64,000 nucleotides of DNA. Origin: Wolbachia pipientis (GTDB taxonomy: Bacteria; Pseudomonadota; Alphaproteobacteria; Rickettsiales; Anaplasmataceae). The position numbers and the translations under genes were made by a program. Every line of letters starts with the position of its first letter. Positions within the stretch are counted from its first letter, which is position 1. The notes under the pieces were generated by a model. That model was not told where the DNA came from. It did no database searches and was given only the letters and a program-made list of their open reading frames with translations. The stretch spans positions 1,116,001-1,180,000 of the forward strand of contig CP095495.1 in assembly GCA_023052945.1 (NCBI GenBank), given 5' to 3'. Shown one piece after another: positions 10,509 to 19,798 of the stretch.

Positions 10509-11681
10509 CTACACTTCCAAAACTAATCTATTTGGATCTTCTATATAATTTTTTATTTTAACGAGGAAAGTTACTGCTCCTTTGCCATCAACTATTCTGT
10601 GGTCGTAGGAGAGGGCAATGTACATCATAGGTCTGATTTCCACTATATTACCTACAGCAACTGGCCTGTTTTGTATTGAATGCATTCCAAGTATTCCAGA
10701 TTGCGGAGGGTTTATTATCGGGGTGGAAAGGAGCGAGCCATATACTCCGCCGTTTGAGATAGTAAATGTTGCACCTTCCATTTCTGATACTTGTAATTTA
10801 CCCTCGCGAGCTTTTTTGCCAAGAGCAACTAAAGTCACCTCAATTTCTGCAAATGACATCTGATCGGCACTCCGAATAACTGGCACAACAAGGCCTTTGT
10901 CAGTGCCAACAGCAACACCTATGTCATAGTAATGTTTATATATGATTTCATCGCCTGAGATCTCAGCGTTAATTTCAGGGATCTCTTTCAGTGCTTGCAC
11001 CGCTGCCTTTATAAAAAACGACATAAAACCAAGTTTTATTCCATATTTTTTTTCAAAAGTGTCCTTATATTTTGCTCTTAGATCCATGACATTTTTCATG
11101 TCAATTTCATTGAATGTGGTCAGTATTGCAGCAGTATTTTGCGACGCCTTCAAACGAGCGGCAATTACTTGCCTTATTTTGCTCATTTTTACTCGTTCCT
11201 CTCTTTGCTCTCCACTTACTATACTTTTTGGCAATTCATATTGTTTTATTGCAGGCTGTTCAGCTTTGTTCATGTGGCCTATCACATCTGCCTTTGTTAC
11301 TCTGCCTCCCATGCCAGTTCCTTTGACACTTTCTGCATTAATTGCATCTTCTTCCATAATTTTCCGAGCTGATGGAGCATCTTTTTTAGCAGAACTTTCG
11401 CTTTTATCTTCTTTTCTCGCTTCCTCTTTTACTTCCCCCACAGAAAGCTTCGCTAACAATTGATCAGGACTTATCACATCATCTTCCTTTACAAGAAATT
11501 CAGTTATTTGCCCTGAAGCTTCTGCAGTTAATTCGAGTGCTGTTTTGTCAGTCTCAATTTCAAAGATCAAGTCATCTACTTTTACTGCTTCTCCAATACT
11601 TTTCTTTATTTTTACTATACCTTCCGTAACTGACTCACCACCAAGAGTCTTTGGCGCTCTGATTTCTATAATTTTGCTCAT
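10509..11681 (-). CDS. sucB: Dihydrolipoyllysine-residue succinyltransferase (E2 of 2-oxoglutarate dehydrogenase)
   Basis: Catalyses succinyl transfer to CoA in the TCA-cycle 2-oxoglutarate dehydrogenase complex. One lipoyl domain (residues about 1-75, with the lipoylated Lys in [10 protein letters not shown]) is followed by a charged linker, a peripheral-subunit-binding domain ([18 protein letters not shown]) and the catalytic acyltransferase domain ending in [12 protein letters not shown], which carries the catalytic His and Asp. 390 residues is normal for the family. It stands alone; the lipA gene at 60660-61538 makes the cofactor it needs. Confidence 0.95.
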   Translation of the reverse strand: MSKIIEIRAPKTLGGESVTEGIVKIKKSIGEAVKVDDLIFEIETDKTALELTAEASGQITEFLVKEDDVISPDQLLAKLSVGEVKEEARKEDKSESSAKKDAPSARKIMEEDAINAESVKGTGMGGRVTKADVIGHMNKAEQPAIKQYELPKSIVSGEQREERVKMSKIRQVIAARLKASQNTAAILTTFNEIDMKNVMDLRAKYKDTFEKKYGIKLGFMSFFIKAAVQALKEIPEINAEISGDEIIYKHYYDIGVAVGTDKGLVVPVIRSADQMSFAEIEVTLVALGKKAREGKLQVSEMEGATFTISNGGVYGSLLSTPIINPPQSGILGMHSIQNRPVAVGNIVEIRPMMYIALSYDHRIVDGKGAVTFLVKIKNYIEDPNRLVLEV

Positions 11682-11943
11682 AAAACAATTTCCGTATAAA
11701 ACTTTCTATAGATTTATACATGAAAAGAGACATGTAATAAACTAATAAATTCATTGAGGCTCTTATCATTTAGAAGTGACAAACGGATAACATACTCCCA
11801 AATGTCATTCCAGCGCGTGATGCCAGGCCATCTTGACACATTTCGCCAACCCCGTCTCTCGGCTATGGTATTGCTAATCAAACAATGACTATGCAAAAGA
11901 CCTAATAACATGTATAATCCATAAATAATTTTTGAGGTAGATT

Positions 11944-12651
11944 GTGAAACTAGGTGTTAATATTGATCACGTCGCAACCCTCCGCAACGCACGCGGAACT
12001 TCCTACCCGGATCTATTGAAAGCAGCAGAAGTAGCCATTGACGCTGGAGCAGACTTTATTACTGTACACTTACGAGAAGATAGAAGGCATATTAGAGATG
12101 AAGATGTATTTAACCTAAAAAAAAGCATTAGCACTGAGCTAAATCTTGAAATTGCAGCCACGGAAGAAATGCTTGAAATAGCAAAAAAGGTAAAACCCTA
12201 TTCGATTAGTATAGTACCAGAAAAAAGAGAAGAATTAACAACCGAAGGTGGCCTAGATATCATTAATATGCACAGCAAACTTTCTAGTATAATAGAGGAA
12301 ATGCATAGCTCTAGCATAAAAGTCTCACTGTTTATCGATCCAAATATTAATCAACTAAAATATCTTGAGAAGCTAGAGATAAAACCTGACATAATAGAAA
12401 TTCACACAGGAGATTACTGTGATAATCCATCAGAGAAAAAGTTACAGTTAATTACTAATGCTGCAGAGTACGTCAATAAATTAGGAGTAGAATGCCACGC
12501 AGGACATGGCATAACTTATAAACACGCTAAGAAAATGACAAGAGTACCTCACATCTCAGCTCTTAACATAGGCCACTATTTAATTAGCGAAGCTGTATCT
12601 TACGGCTTACACAGCGTAGTAAAAACAATGAAAATGACAATGTCTAACTAG
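11944..12651 (+). CDS. pdxJ: Pyridoxine 5'-phosphate synthase
   Basis: PdxJ condenses 3-amino-2-oxopropyl phosphate with deoxyxylulose phosphate, the last ring-forming step of DXP-dependent vitamin B6 synthesis. Diagnostic stretches are [17 protein letters not shown] at the start, [21 protein letters not shown] and VECHAGHGI. 235 residues matches the family. It converges with the HU-like gene, overlapping it by eight bases. Confidence 0.95.
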   Translation: MKLGVNIDHVATLRNARGTSYPDLLKAAEVAIDAGADFITVHLREDRRHIRDEDVFNLKKSISTELNLEIAATEEMLEIAKKVKPYSISIVPEKREELTTEGGLDIINMHSKLSSIIEEMHSSSIKVSLFIDPNINQLKYLEKLEIKPDIIEIHTGDYCDNPSEKKLQLITNAAEYVNKLGVECHAGHGITYKHAKKMTRVPHISALNIGHYLISEAVSYGLHSVVKTMKMTMSN

Positions 12652-12955
12652 CTGCTGCTTTTTCCTTCTCATTTAAAATACTTAAAAGAGTTTGGCTTGC
12701 TTTAAATTTTACCCTTGTCTTTTCAGGAACAGTCATGATCTCACCATTTTGAGGGTTACGACATTGTTTTTCCTGACTGATAGCAGTAGAAAATGTTCCT
12801 ATTCCATGCAAACGTATTTCACCTTTCCCATGCAGCTCATCCTTTATTATTTTAATAAACGCATCATGAATCTTGCTCAAATCAGATTTTGTTATATCTA
12901 TATTCTGATCAGAACAATCTTCCTTTAATTGTTTTATTATATCTTCTTTACTCAT
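12644..12955 (-). CDS. HU/IHF-family DNA-binding protein
   Basis: 103-residue nucleoid-associated protein. It has the HU fold pattern: an N-terminal helical pair ([14 protein letters not shown]), the [11 protein letters not shown] strand-turn and the RNPQNGE arm with the conserved RNP motif, followed by FKASQTL. HU and IHF proteins bend and compact DNA; which subtype this is cannot be settled by eye. It is a few residues longer than typical HU and ends in a basic and Ala-rich tail. Confidence 0.88.
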   Translation of the reverse strand: MSKEDIIKQLKEDCSDQNIDITKSDLSKIHDAFIKIIKDELHGKGEIRLHGIGTFSTAISQEKQCRNPQNGEIMTVPEKTRVKFKASQTLLSILNEKEKAAAS

Positions 12956-13101
12956 AAATTACCTTAATATTGAAAAAATCACACAAATAGCATATTATGT
13001 TGACACCGATAGTCAACTAAATTCATCACAAAAATAGAGAGTATCATACACTTTTGCAAATATTTGTATAATACTTACAAAAAAACACCACTATAAAATC
13101 A

Positions 13102-13557
13102 CTATCTCTTAGAAAATTGACACTTTTTCCGAGCTTTATGTTGACCATATTTCTTACGTTCAACAACACGTGAATCTCTAGTTAAGAACTCACCATTACG
13201 TAATATAGAATGCAAATCTTGGCTTACGCTACTTAAAGCTCTGCTTATTCCATGAGCTAGAGCACCTGCTTGACCAGATAGCCCTCCACCTTTTACAGTT
13301 GCAAATACATCATATTTGTCTAACGTAGAAGTTGCTATAAATGGCATTTTCACTATTTGGCACACCGATTCTCTTTTAAAATAAGAAATTAGATCGCCTT
13401 TTTTATTAACACTAAATTTTCCACTTCCCGGCTTTATCCATACTCTTGCTGCAGATTCTTTTCTTCGGCCTGTAGCATATAAACGACCAAGCGAATCAAC
13501 TGCTGATTTAATTGTCTTTTCTGACCAGTCATTATTATTTATTGTAGAACTCTTCAT
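13102..13557 (-). CDS. rpsI: 30S ribosomal protein S9
   Basis: Component of the small ribosomal subunit. YATGRRKESAARVWIKPG near the start, GGGLSGQAGALAHGISRAL in the middle and the basic C-terminus VVERKKYGQHKARKKCQFSKR are classic S9. The conserved final Lys-Arg that reaches the P-site tRNA is present. It follows rplM by ten bases, the usual rplM-rpsI operon. Confidence 0.97.
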   Translation of the reverse strand: MKSSTINNNDWSEKTIKSAVDSLGRLYATGRRKESAARVWIKPGSGKFSVNKKGDLISYFKRESVCQIVKMPFIATSTLDKYDVFATVKGGGLSGQAGALAHGISRALSSVSQDLHSILRNGEFLTRDSRVVERKKYGQHKARKKCQFSKR

Positions 13558-13567
13558 TTTTACTCCA

Positions 13568-14026
13568 TTACTTTTTATTTTTACGATTCAAAGAGGCAAA
13601 ATCTATCTTTTCAGGTTGCTGCCCTTGATGCTTATGCTCTGAACCAGAATAAACATACAAATTTTCAAAGCGTCTACGTGCCATAGGGCCATCATCAAGC
13701 ATCCTTTTCACTGCCATTTTTATTACACGCTCAGGAAATTTGCCATTTAAAATATTATCTGGAGTAGTTTTCTTCAAACCACCAGAATAACCTGTATGCT
13801 TATAGTAAATTTTATCTTTAAGCTTCTTCCCGGTAAAATGCACCTTTTCTGCGTTGATAATAATTACATTATCGCCACAATCCATATGAGGTGTATACTC
13901 AGGTTTATGCTTTCCACGCAACAGTGTCGCTACAAATGCTGCAAGCCTTCCTACCACTAATCCTTCTGCATCTATGACAAACCATTTTTTGTTGATTTGT
14001 TTCTCTTTTAAGAAAAAAGTTTTCAT
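13568..14026 (-). CDS. rplM: 50S ribosomal protein L13
   Basis: Large-subunit protein L13. Features are the [18 protein letters not shown]-terminus, [29 protein letters not shown] and [18 protein letters not shown]. 152 residues, full length. It is the first gene of a two-gene operon with rpsI; the promoter presumably lies in 14027-14158, which also serves the divergent tolC-like gene. Confidence 0.97.
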   Translation of the reverse strand: MKTFFLKEKQINKKWFVIDAEGLVVGRLAAFVATLLRGKHKPEYTPHMDCGDNVIIINAEKVHFTGKKLKDKIYYKHTGYSGGLKKTTPDNILNGKFPERVIKMAVKRMLDDGPMARRRFENLYVYSGSEHKHQGQQPEKIDFASLNRKNKK

Positions 14027-14158
14027 TGTAATTTAACTAAACAATAGTAAGCTACTATATACTTAATTTCTCAATAGTGTCAACAATATTAGTTATTGAT
14101 TATTAAAGTAATTTATGTTAGTAATTGAGCTGCGCAACCAATATGCACAGGAAGTAGA

Positions 14159-15381
14159 ATGTTTCGATTGATTATTACACTTGCGATCATTTTTGGTACT
14201 ATAAGTTGCTATGCAACCGATGTGGGAGAAGTTATAAGCAAAGCGATCAAAAATAGCTCAAAAATAAAGTCTCAATTTTACCAATATAAAAGCGAAGAAA
14301 AACGCTATAAATCTTCTGGGTTGGCTGGGTTTCTACCTGACATTAGTTTGCGGTACGACTTCGATAGCAATTCTAATCTTTTTAATCCATCTGGAAGACG
14401 CCTGGAGTTAAGCCAAAGGATAATAGATGGCGGCGGCACCTTTGCCACATTTAGTAAATTCAGTCATCTTCTCAAAGCGGAAAAAATGCGGTTTCAGCGG
14501 TCGAAGCAAGAAGTTGCACTAAATGCTGTGAGAGCATATGTTGATGTTCTACAAAAGACAGAAATGTTAAAGCTCAGGGAACATAAAGAACGCGTTTCTT
14601 TGGAACATTTATCAGCTATGAAAAAACGCTTTTTCCTTGGAGAAGTTACTAACGCTGAAGTTTTGCTAGCAAAAGCAAAATTTTCGTCTTCTATATCCGA
14701 AAGAGTTGATGCTGAAGGTAAATTAAAGTTGGCAAATATTGCTTATTATCATTTGATTGGCGAAGATGCTGATGACCTTTCTGAAGCTAATGATAAACTA
14801 CCTTCTGTTCCAGAACTAAATGAATGTTTACAGTTAGCAAAAACCAATAATTTATCTCTAAAAGCAGCAGTTTATAAAAAAAGAGCAGCCGGAATGGAAG
14901 TGATCGCTGAAAGCTCCAAGTGGCTTCCTTCTTTAAATCTAATAGCAAGAAAAAATTTGGGGGGGATATGAAATTAGACAAGCTATTAGAAAATGTCAGT
15001 GTTGTTTTTACTCTTGATGTTCCAATCTTTAAAAGAGGAGTGAATGCTTTTGGTGTCAGTAAAGCTAAAATGGATGCAAAAAAATCTACCTACGATTATT
15101 ATGAAACGGTAAAAAATATAGAACAAGCAGTTGTAAATGCTTGGAATAATGTGTTGACAGCAAAGGCCATTATCAAAGCAAGTCAAGAAGCGGAAAAAGC
15201 AGCAGCTTTAGCATTGGAAGGAGTTGAGCGAGAGGTAAACTTAAGTTTAAAGAGTACATCTGACCTTTTGGACACTGAAGATGCATTATTTAAAGCACGT
15301 TCAGACTTAGTTGAAGCAAAAAGCAATTATGTGATTAGTGTTTATAATTTGCTTTTTATAATAAATAGTATAAATCTCTAA
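14159..15381 (+). pseudogene. TolC-like outer membrane efflux protein, one-base frameshift in a G-run
   Basis: TolC-family proteins form trimeric outer-membrane channels for type I secretion and drug efflux. The N-terminus has a signal peptide (LIITLAIIFGTISCYA), followed by two helical OEP repeats. The frame is lost at the G7 run at about 14957-14963. With eight Gs the reading frame would run unbroken to 15381, giving 407 residues. Both halves keep good family sequence, so the lesion is either recent, phase-variable or a sequencing error. Without a shift the product stops after 270 residues and would not form a barrel. A popZ-like gene follows 19 bp downstream. Confidence 0.85.
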
Positions 15382-15400
15382 ATTTAATGGTATTAGCACT

Positions 15401-15976
15401 ATGCATGATGAACAAGGCAATCAATCTGTAAAAGATATTCTAGAAGATATAAAAAAAGCTATATCGGGTAAAAACGCAAGTAACGATAAAGCAGAAATAA
15501 AGGATGAAAATGATGATGTGCTATGCCTTGAAGAAGAGTACCTAGAAGACATGGAAGAAGATGGCAAAAAAGAAAATAGTGAAAAAGAGGACATTGATAA
15601 TGATGACCAAAGTAAGGAAATGGCTTGCAACAATAACCAATTTAATGGCCATAGCTACAATTCAGAAGAAAAAAAAGATATTTATTTGTACGATAATATC
15701 CAAATGAGTAATAACAAAACGAGTAATAGCGGCTTACAAGCGCAAAATAATGATCATCTAGTTTTAAAAGAGAATATGGAGGAGATCAAAGCGCTGCTTG
15801 GAAAAATGCAAAACGAATTGCAGCATAAACAACAAAAAAGAGCGAATCTTACTGTTGAAGAATTAGTTACATCTCTTTTAAAACCTCAGCTCTCAGAATG
15901 GCTGAATAAATATCTACATGCACTGGTAAAAGAAGTAGTTGAAAAAGAGCTCAAAGATATAATCAATAATAAGTAG
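15401..15976 (+). CDS. PopZ-like (DUF2497) polar organising protein
   Basis: 191 residues with the PopZ layout: a short N-terminal helix (QSVKDILEDIKKAISG), a long acidic low-complexity middle and a C-terminal oligomerisation region (VEELVTSLLKPQLSEWLNKY, then HALVKEVVEKELKDI). In Caulobacter and related alphaproteobacteria PopZ assembles at the pole and anchors the ParB-parS centromere. That role is known for the family but only inferred here. It sits between a tolC-like gene and rlmE, apparently in one transcription unit. Confidence 0.75.
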   Translation: MHDEQGNQSVKDILEDIKKAISGKNASNDKAEIKDENDDVLCLEEEYLEDMEEDGKKENSEKEDIDNDDQSKEMACNNNQFNGHSYNSEEKKDIYLYDNIQMSNNKTSNSGLQAQNNDHLVLKENMEEIKALLGKMQNELQHKQQKRANLTVEELVTSLLKPQLSEWLNKYLHALVKEVVEKELKDIINNK

Positions 15977-16052
15977 GGTATTAGCAATAAAAACTAGAGT
16001 AAAGACGGCTAGAGGCAAAAAACTATCTTCAACAAGGTGGCTACATCGTCAT

Positions 16053-16631
16053 TTGAATGATCAGTATGTGCGAAAAACTAGCAAGGATGGTTATAGGTCA
16101 CGCTCAGCATATAAGCTGGTAGAAATGGATAATAAATTTAAATTATTTCAAGAAGGGCAAAAAATTATTGATCTTGGTGCTTCTCCTGGTGGATGGTCAC
16201 AAGTTGCGTCTCAGAAAGGTGCAAATGTAGTTGCTCTTGACATGAAACCAATGAACGCAATTAATGGAGTAGAGTTTATACAATGCGATATTATCAATGG
16301 GCTTGAAATTTTAAGAGAAAAATTCAAGGATCAAAAATTTGATGTAATTTTATCTGACATGGCGCCCGAATCTTGTGGTTTAAAATCGTTGGATCATATC
16401 AGAATTATGCTTTTATGTGAGGCAGCACTCAATTTTGCAAAGCATTTCTTGAGTCATGGTGGCACGTTTGTAGTAAAAATTTTCCAAGGAGAATCTGATA
16501 AAGATTTTTGTAACGAGCTAAAAAAAATGTTTAAAACAGTAAAATACTTTAAACCAAAGTCAAGTAGATCTGAATCTACAGAAATGTATTTGGTAAGTTT
16601 AGGCTTTATTGATAGCAAACCTTCTATATAA
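16053..16631 (+). CDS. rlmE: 23S rRNA (uridine-2552-2'-O)-methyltransferase RlmE (FtsJ)
   Basis: RlmE methylates U2552 of 23S rRNA with S-adenosylmethionine. The SAM-binding motif is DLGASPGGWSQ, DVILSDMAPE holds the catalytic Asp, and Lys residues of the K-D-K-E tetrad are visible in YRSRSAYKL and FVVKIFQGE. The first standard start in this frame is TTG at 16053, but the family's conserved N-terminus is encoded in frame upstream (RVKTARGKKLSSTRW, from about 15990), where no ATG, GTG or TTG exists. An ATA at 15987 is a candidate non-standard start, so the true gene is probably about 22 codons longer. Confidence 0.93.
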   Translation: MNDQYVRKTSKDGYRSRSAYKLVEMDNKFKLFQEGQKIIDLGASPGGWSQVASQKGANVVALDMKPMNAINGVEFIQCDIINGLEILREKFKDQKFDVILSDMAPESCGLKSLDHIRIMLLCEAALNFAKHFLSHGGTFVVKIFQGESDKDFCNELKKMFKTVKYFKPKSSRSESTEMYLVSLGFIDSKPSI

Positions 16632-17425
16632 TCTTAATCCAGGTAGCCCGCAGAAACGAAAAAACTTCCTTGACAAACTTTGCCAACCCCCTTATCATGA
16701 AAGTGAAGCTATTTTATTTAACTTCGCAATCTCTGCAGCAGATTAAAATGACAAGAAAACTTGTATTTGGCGTACTATTGTTTAATTTTTTGCACTATGT
16801 GCACCGTATGTCTTTATAAAATTTCTAGGTTTTTACCTACATAAGCTGAAACGCGCTTATAAAGCGTTCAAGACATCACCCAACGTCAAATTTTAAAATA
16901 GAGAGTGTAATAACTAGCTACCACGGGTTTTCTATGCCTTTTTTTTCTGCCTAGTAAATTTCTTAAATATTAAAGCTAAGGTTAGTTGCCGTTTAAAAGC
17001 AGCTAAATTGCAGCGTTTAAGACTTAAAAAACGCCAATACTGAAAATAGACAATGACTAGGGCTTCTTTTGCCTTTTTTTTCGTTTGGTGAATTTCTTAA
17101 TACTTATAGCTAAACGACAACCGTCATCCCGCTACGTGTTAGCGGGATCTCTTGTTAGCGGATGAGATACCGCGAATGAATCGCGGTATGACGGTCTGCG
17201 GCGGAATGACGATAATCTTGTCATCCCGCTGCTTGTTAGCGGGATCTAGAGATACCGCGGCAGTATGACGTAGGACTGCTGTGATACCATTATAGAGCAA
17301 ACCAGTGTCAGCTACTTGCATAGAAAATGTTTATGACTAATTTTTAGATCAAATATAGGATTTAGGTAAATTTAACTTTTTTGTGGGATTGTTCAGCAAT
17401 AATAAATAAATTAGGTGTAAAGGTT
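16632..17425. other. Intergenic region with degenerate tandem repeats and palindromes
   Basis: No convincing gene. Two diverged copies of a roughly 120-bp unit follow each other (about 16850-16975 and 16995-17110), sharing GCGTTyAAGAC, a GCCTTTTTTTT tract and rATTTCTTAA. After 17118 come the GC-rich palindromes listed separately. The phrase CAGTGTCAGCTACTTGCAT near 17306 recurs in other spacers of the window. Confidence 0.6.
17126..17245. repeat. Cluster of GC-rich intergenic palindromes
   Basis: Hairpin 17126-17148 has a perfect 9-bp stem (ATCCCGCTA, 5-base loop). Hairpin 17167-17189 has a 9-bp stem (ATACCGCGA). A third, at 17223-17245, repeats the first with an altered loop. Similar units occur at 47145-47245, 49131-49330 and 57370-57400. 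They resemble the dispersed palindromic repeats of Wolbachia spacers. Confidence 0.7.
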
Positions 17426-18946
17426 ATGCCAATAGAAAAGGAAGAGTTTTTTGAAATAATATGCAATGTGAGTGAGAGTAAAGGTTTGAATAAGAATAAT
17501 TTGCTCCAAAAAATAAAAGGTGAGTTACATCAAAAAGATTATGCAGAATACGACAAGTTTAAACGTAATTTTAGTAAGGAGCATCAATTCAGTATAAAAA
17601 TTTCAGACAAAATAGAAGATTGGACATTATTACATCTTGCTGCAGCGTGTAACAATTTATTGACAGTAGAACTTCTACTGAAAAAGAAAGCAAGTGTTAA
17701 AACTCGAGTCAAAGATGGATCTAATGATGGACCAACTGCTTTGGACATTGCTAAATCTAATGGTAATCAAGAGATAGTTCAGCTTTTATCAGATGCTAAC
17801 GCAAATCCTAAATTAGAAAAGAATAAAGACAAAACTTCAAGAGATATCATAACGAAAGCGAATGAAATTCCAGAAGATTTAGTTGTGAAGGGAAATAATG
17901 CAACTGCTGCACTAGAAAATGGTAATAAACGGACCTCTTTAAATTCTACTGATGAAAGTAGTAACAGTACAGTAGATGAGCAATCATGTGTTAGTGTTAA
18001 GAGTAGGATAGAAGAAATTGAGTTACTGAAAAAACCAAATGCTACATATAGTGATAAACGGATTCTTACTGATGAAAGTGATAGTGAGGACAGCGGTCTA
18101 GAATTAGGACTTGAGACTGCATCTAATACCTCTTCCCGTTCCGAAATAAATCATGATGGGGCAAATCATGTTGAGGAAAATGTTGATAATCAGACTCTAG
18201 AAAACGCACTGCGATCTCAAAAGGAAGAGAATCAATCACTAAAACAACAAATACAAGATCTAAAAAGTAAAAACGCAACGCTTAAGGGTGAATTAGAAAA
18301 AACTAAAAAAAACGAAGTACCATTAGAAAAAGCGCAAAAGGAACTAACAGAATTGAGAAGTTATATCACTGGACACGAGACTAAATTGGAAGTACTGGAG
18401 GAACTCAATGAAGAGGATCAATCACTAAAACAAAAAATACAAGATCTAGAAAGTAAAAATGCAACGCTTAAGGATAAATTAGACAAAACAGAAACTAAAG
18501 CAAAAGCGTTGTTAGAAAAAACGCAAAAGGAACTAGAAGAATCAAAAAGTTGCATAGCTGGACATGAGACTAAGTTGAAACAATTCAATAAAGAGAATGA
18601 ATCACTAAGACAAGAAATAAAAAATCTGAAAAATGAAAACACAACACTTAAGGGTGCATTAGGCAAAACAAAAACTAAAACAAATGAAGTGTCACTAGAA
18701 AAAGTAGAAAAAAGACAATTTTCCCCAAAAGTTGCCTGTGCGAGCCTTGCAGCTATGTTAGCAGTAGGTGCTGCTCTTAGTATTACTTCCGGATTGTCTG
18801 CTCTATTAATAGTTGCAGCTTCTGTGGTATCTGCACTGATAGCCGGTGGCATTACATACACAATATCAAAACCCATTGCTCCTGACACTGAATTGAAAGA
18901 AGTGGATATTCAAGGTTCAGCACAACATGGTGTTTGTAAAACTTAG
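17426..18946 (+). CDS. Ankyrin, coiled-coil and membrane protein, candidate effector
   Basis: About 506 residues from the ATG at 17426, chosen because AAAGG lies just upstream; the frame is open further 5'. The N-terminal part (ICNVSESKGLNKNNLLQKI) resembles that of the ankyrin gene at 56350. Two ankyrin repeats follow (DWTLLHLAAACNN, then DGPTALDIAKSNGNQEIVQLL), then an acidic Ser-rich linker and three repeated coiled-coil blocks of the type ENQSLKQQIQDLKSKNATLK. Near the C-terminus two hydrophobic segments (ASLAAMLAVGAALSIT and LLIVAASVVSALIAGGIT) form a likely membrane hairpin. Such proteins are often proposed host-interaction factors in Wolbachia; function is inferred. An IS481 half element begins two bases after the stop. 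Confidence 0.75.
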   Translation: MPIEKEEFFEIICNVSESKGLNKNNLLQKIKGELHQKDYAEYDKFKRNFSKEHQFSIKISDKIEDWTLLHLAAACNNLLTVELLLKKKASVKTRVKDGSNDGPTALDIAKSNGNQEIVQLLSDANANPKLEKNKDKTSRDIITKANEIPEDLVVKGNNATAALENGNKRTSLNSTDESSNSTVDEQSCVSVKSRIEEIELLKKPNATYSDKRILTDESDSEDSGLELGLETASNTSSRSEINHDGANHVEENVDNQTLENALRSQKEENQSLKQQIQDLKSKNATLKGELEKTKKNEVPLEKAQKELTELRSYITGHETKLEVLEELNEEDQSLKQKIQDLESKNATLKDKLDKTETKAKALLEKTQKELEESKSCIAGHETKLKQFNKENESLRQEIKNLKNENTTLKGALGKTKTKTNEVSLEKVEKRQFSPKVACASLAAMLAVGAALSITSGLSALLIVAASVVSALIAGGITYTISKPIAPDTELKEVDIQGSAQHGVCKT

Positions 18947-18947
18947 C

Positions 18948-19303
18948 TGTATTAAATAAGACTTGATCTGACACTTTAAAAAAGTAAGTTATAAAATAAT
19001 AAAAGAAAGGAGTGTTAGAAATGAGTACAATACAAACAAAAATACTAAAACCAAAGCTAGGGTTATTAGAACTAGCAAAACAACTAGGAAATGTATCTCA
19101 AGCATGTAAAGTGATGGGATACTCAAGAGATACATTTTATCGATTTAAGGAGTTATATGAAAATGGAGGAGAGGAAGCATTACATGAAATAAGTAAGAAA
19201 AAACCGCTATTAGCGAACAGAGTTTCCGATAATATAGAAAGAACAGTGATTGGTATAGCAACAGAATTTCCAGCATATGGGCAAGAAAGAGCTGCAAATG
19301 AAC
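18948..19303 (+). mobile_element. IS481 element, 5' portion of a copy split by the island
   Basis: Begins with the IS end TGTATTAAATAAG and carries the first 94 codons of the transposase (ATG at 19021). It is cut at GAAC (19300-19303) by an IS3 element. Its missing 844 bp lie at 46210-47053, beginning with the same GAAC. The flank ACTTAGC at 18941-18947 reappears at 47054-47060, the 7-bp target duplication of the original insertion. Confidence 0.93.
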
Positions 19304-19379
19304 TGACCTTACCCAGGAAAAGTGGAGAGAAAGTTGAGACGTTTTTATAGTAAAAAATGTTTTCATAAAGAGGTGCAAT

Positions 19380-19640
19380 ATGACAAATGGAAGAGAGTAT
19401 ACAGCAGAGTTCAAAGAAGAAGCTGTAAAACTTTTCAGAGAAAGGGGAGAAACAATTTCACAAATAGCAAGGGATCTAGGTATAAATCCCGGTATATTAG
19501 GTAAGTGGATAAAGAAGTATAACGAGAAAAAGTCAGCAGTAAATGCATTTCCGGGCAGGGGTAACGTAGCGCCTTATGATAAAGAGAGATTTGACTTAAA
19601 GAGAGAGTTAGCAAGAGTAACAAGGGAAAGAGACATTTAA
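19380..19640 (+). CDS. IS3-family OrfA (copy 1)
   Basis: 86 residues with a helix-turn-helix (GETISQIARDLGINPGILGK) and a leucine-zipper-like tail, the DNA-binding half of an IS3 transposase. It ends at an in-frame TAA just before an A-run; beyond that stop the same frame continues with KKALGYFASQKE, typical OrfA sequence. Confidence 0.85.
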   Translation: MTNGREYTAEFKEEAVKLFRERGETISQIARDLGINPGILGKWIKKYNEKKSAVNAFPGRGNVAPYDKERFDLKRELARVTRERDI

Positions 19641-19798
19641 AAAAAAGCCCTGGGATATTTTGCCAGTCAAAAAGAGTAAAATATCTTTTTATAAAAGAGC
19701 ATAGCAATTGCTATAAAGTACAAGAATTATGTAGAATTTCTGGTGTATCTGCTAGTGGTTATTACAAATGGCTTGCTAAAAAAATAAGCAATAGGGAA

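Noticed and set aside
11760..11935. Possible RNA gene between sucB and pdxJ
   Set aside because: GC-rich phrases there resemble dispersed spacer repeats; no cloverleaf or conserved RNA fold seen.
17100..17300. CRISPR-like array suggested by repeated ATCCCGCTA units
   Set aside because: Repeats are palindromic, irregularly spaced and scattered in several spacers; no cas genes in the window.
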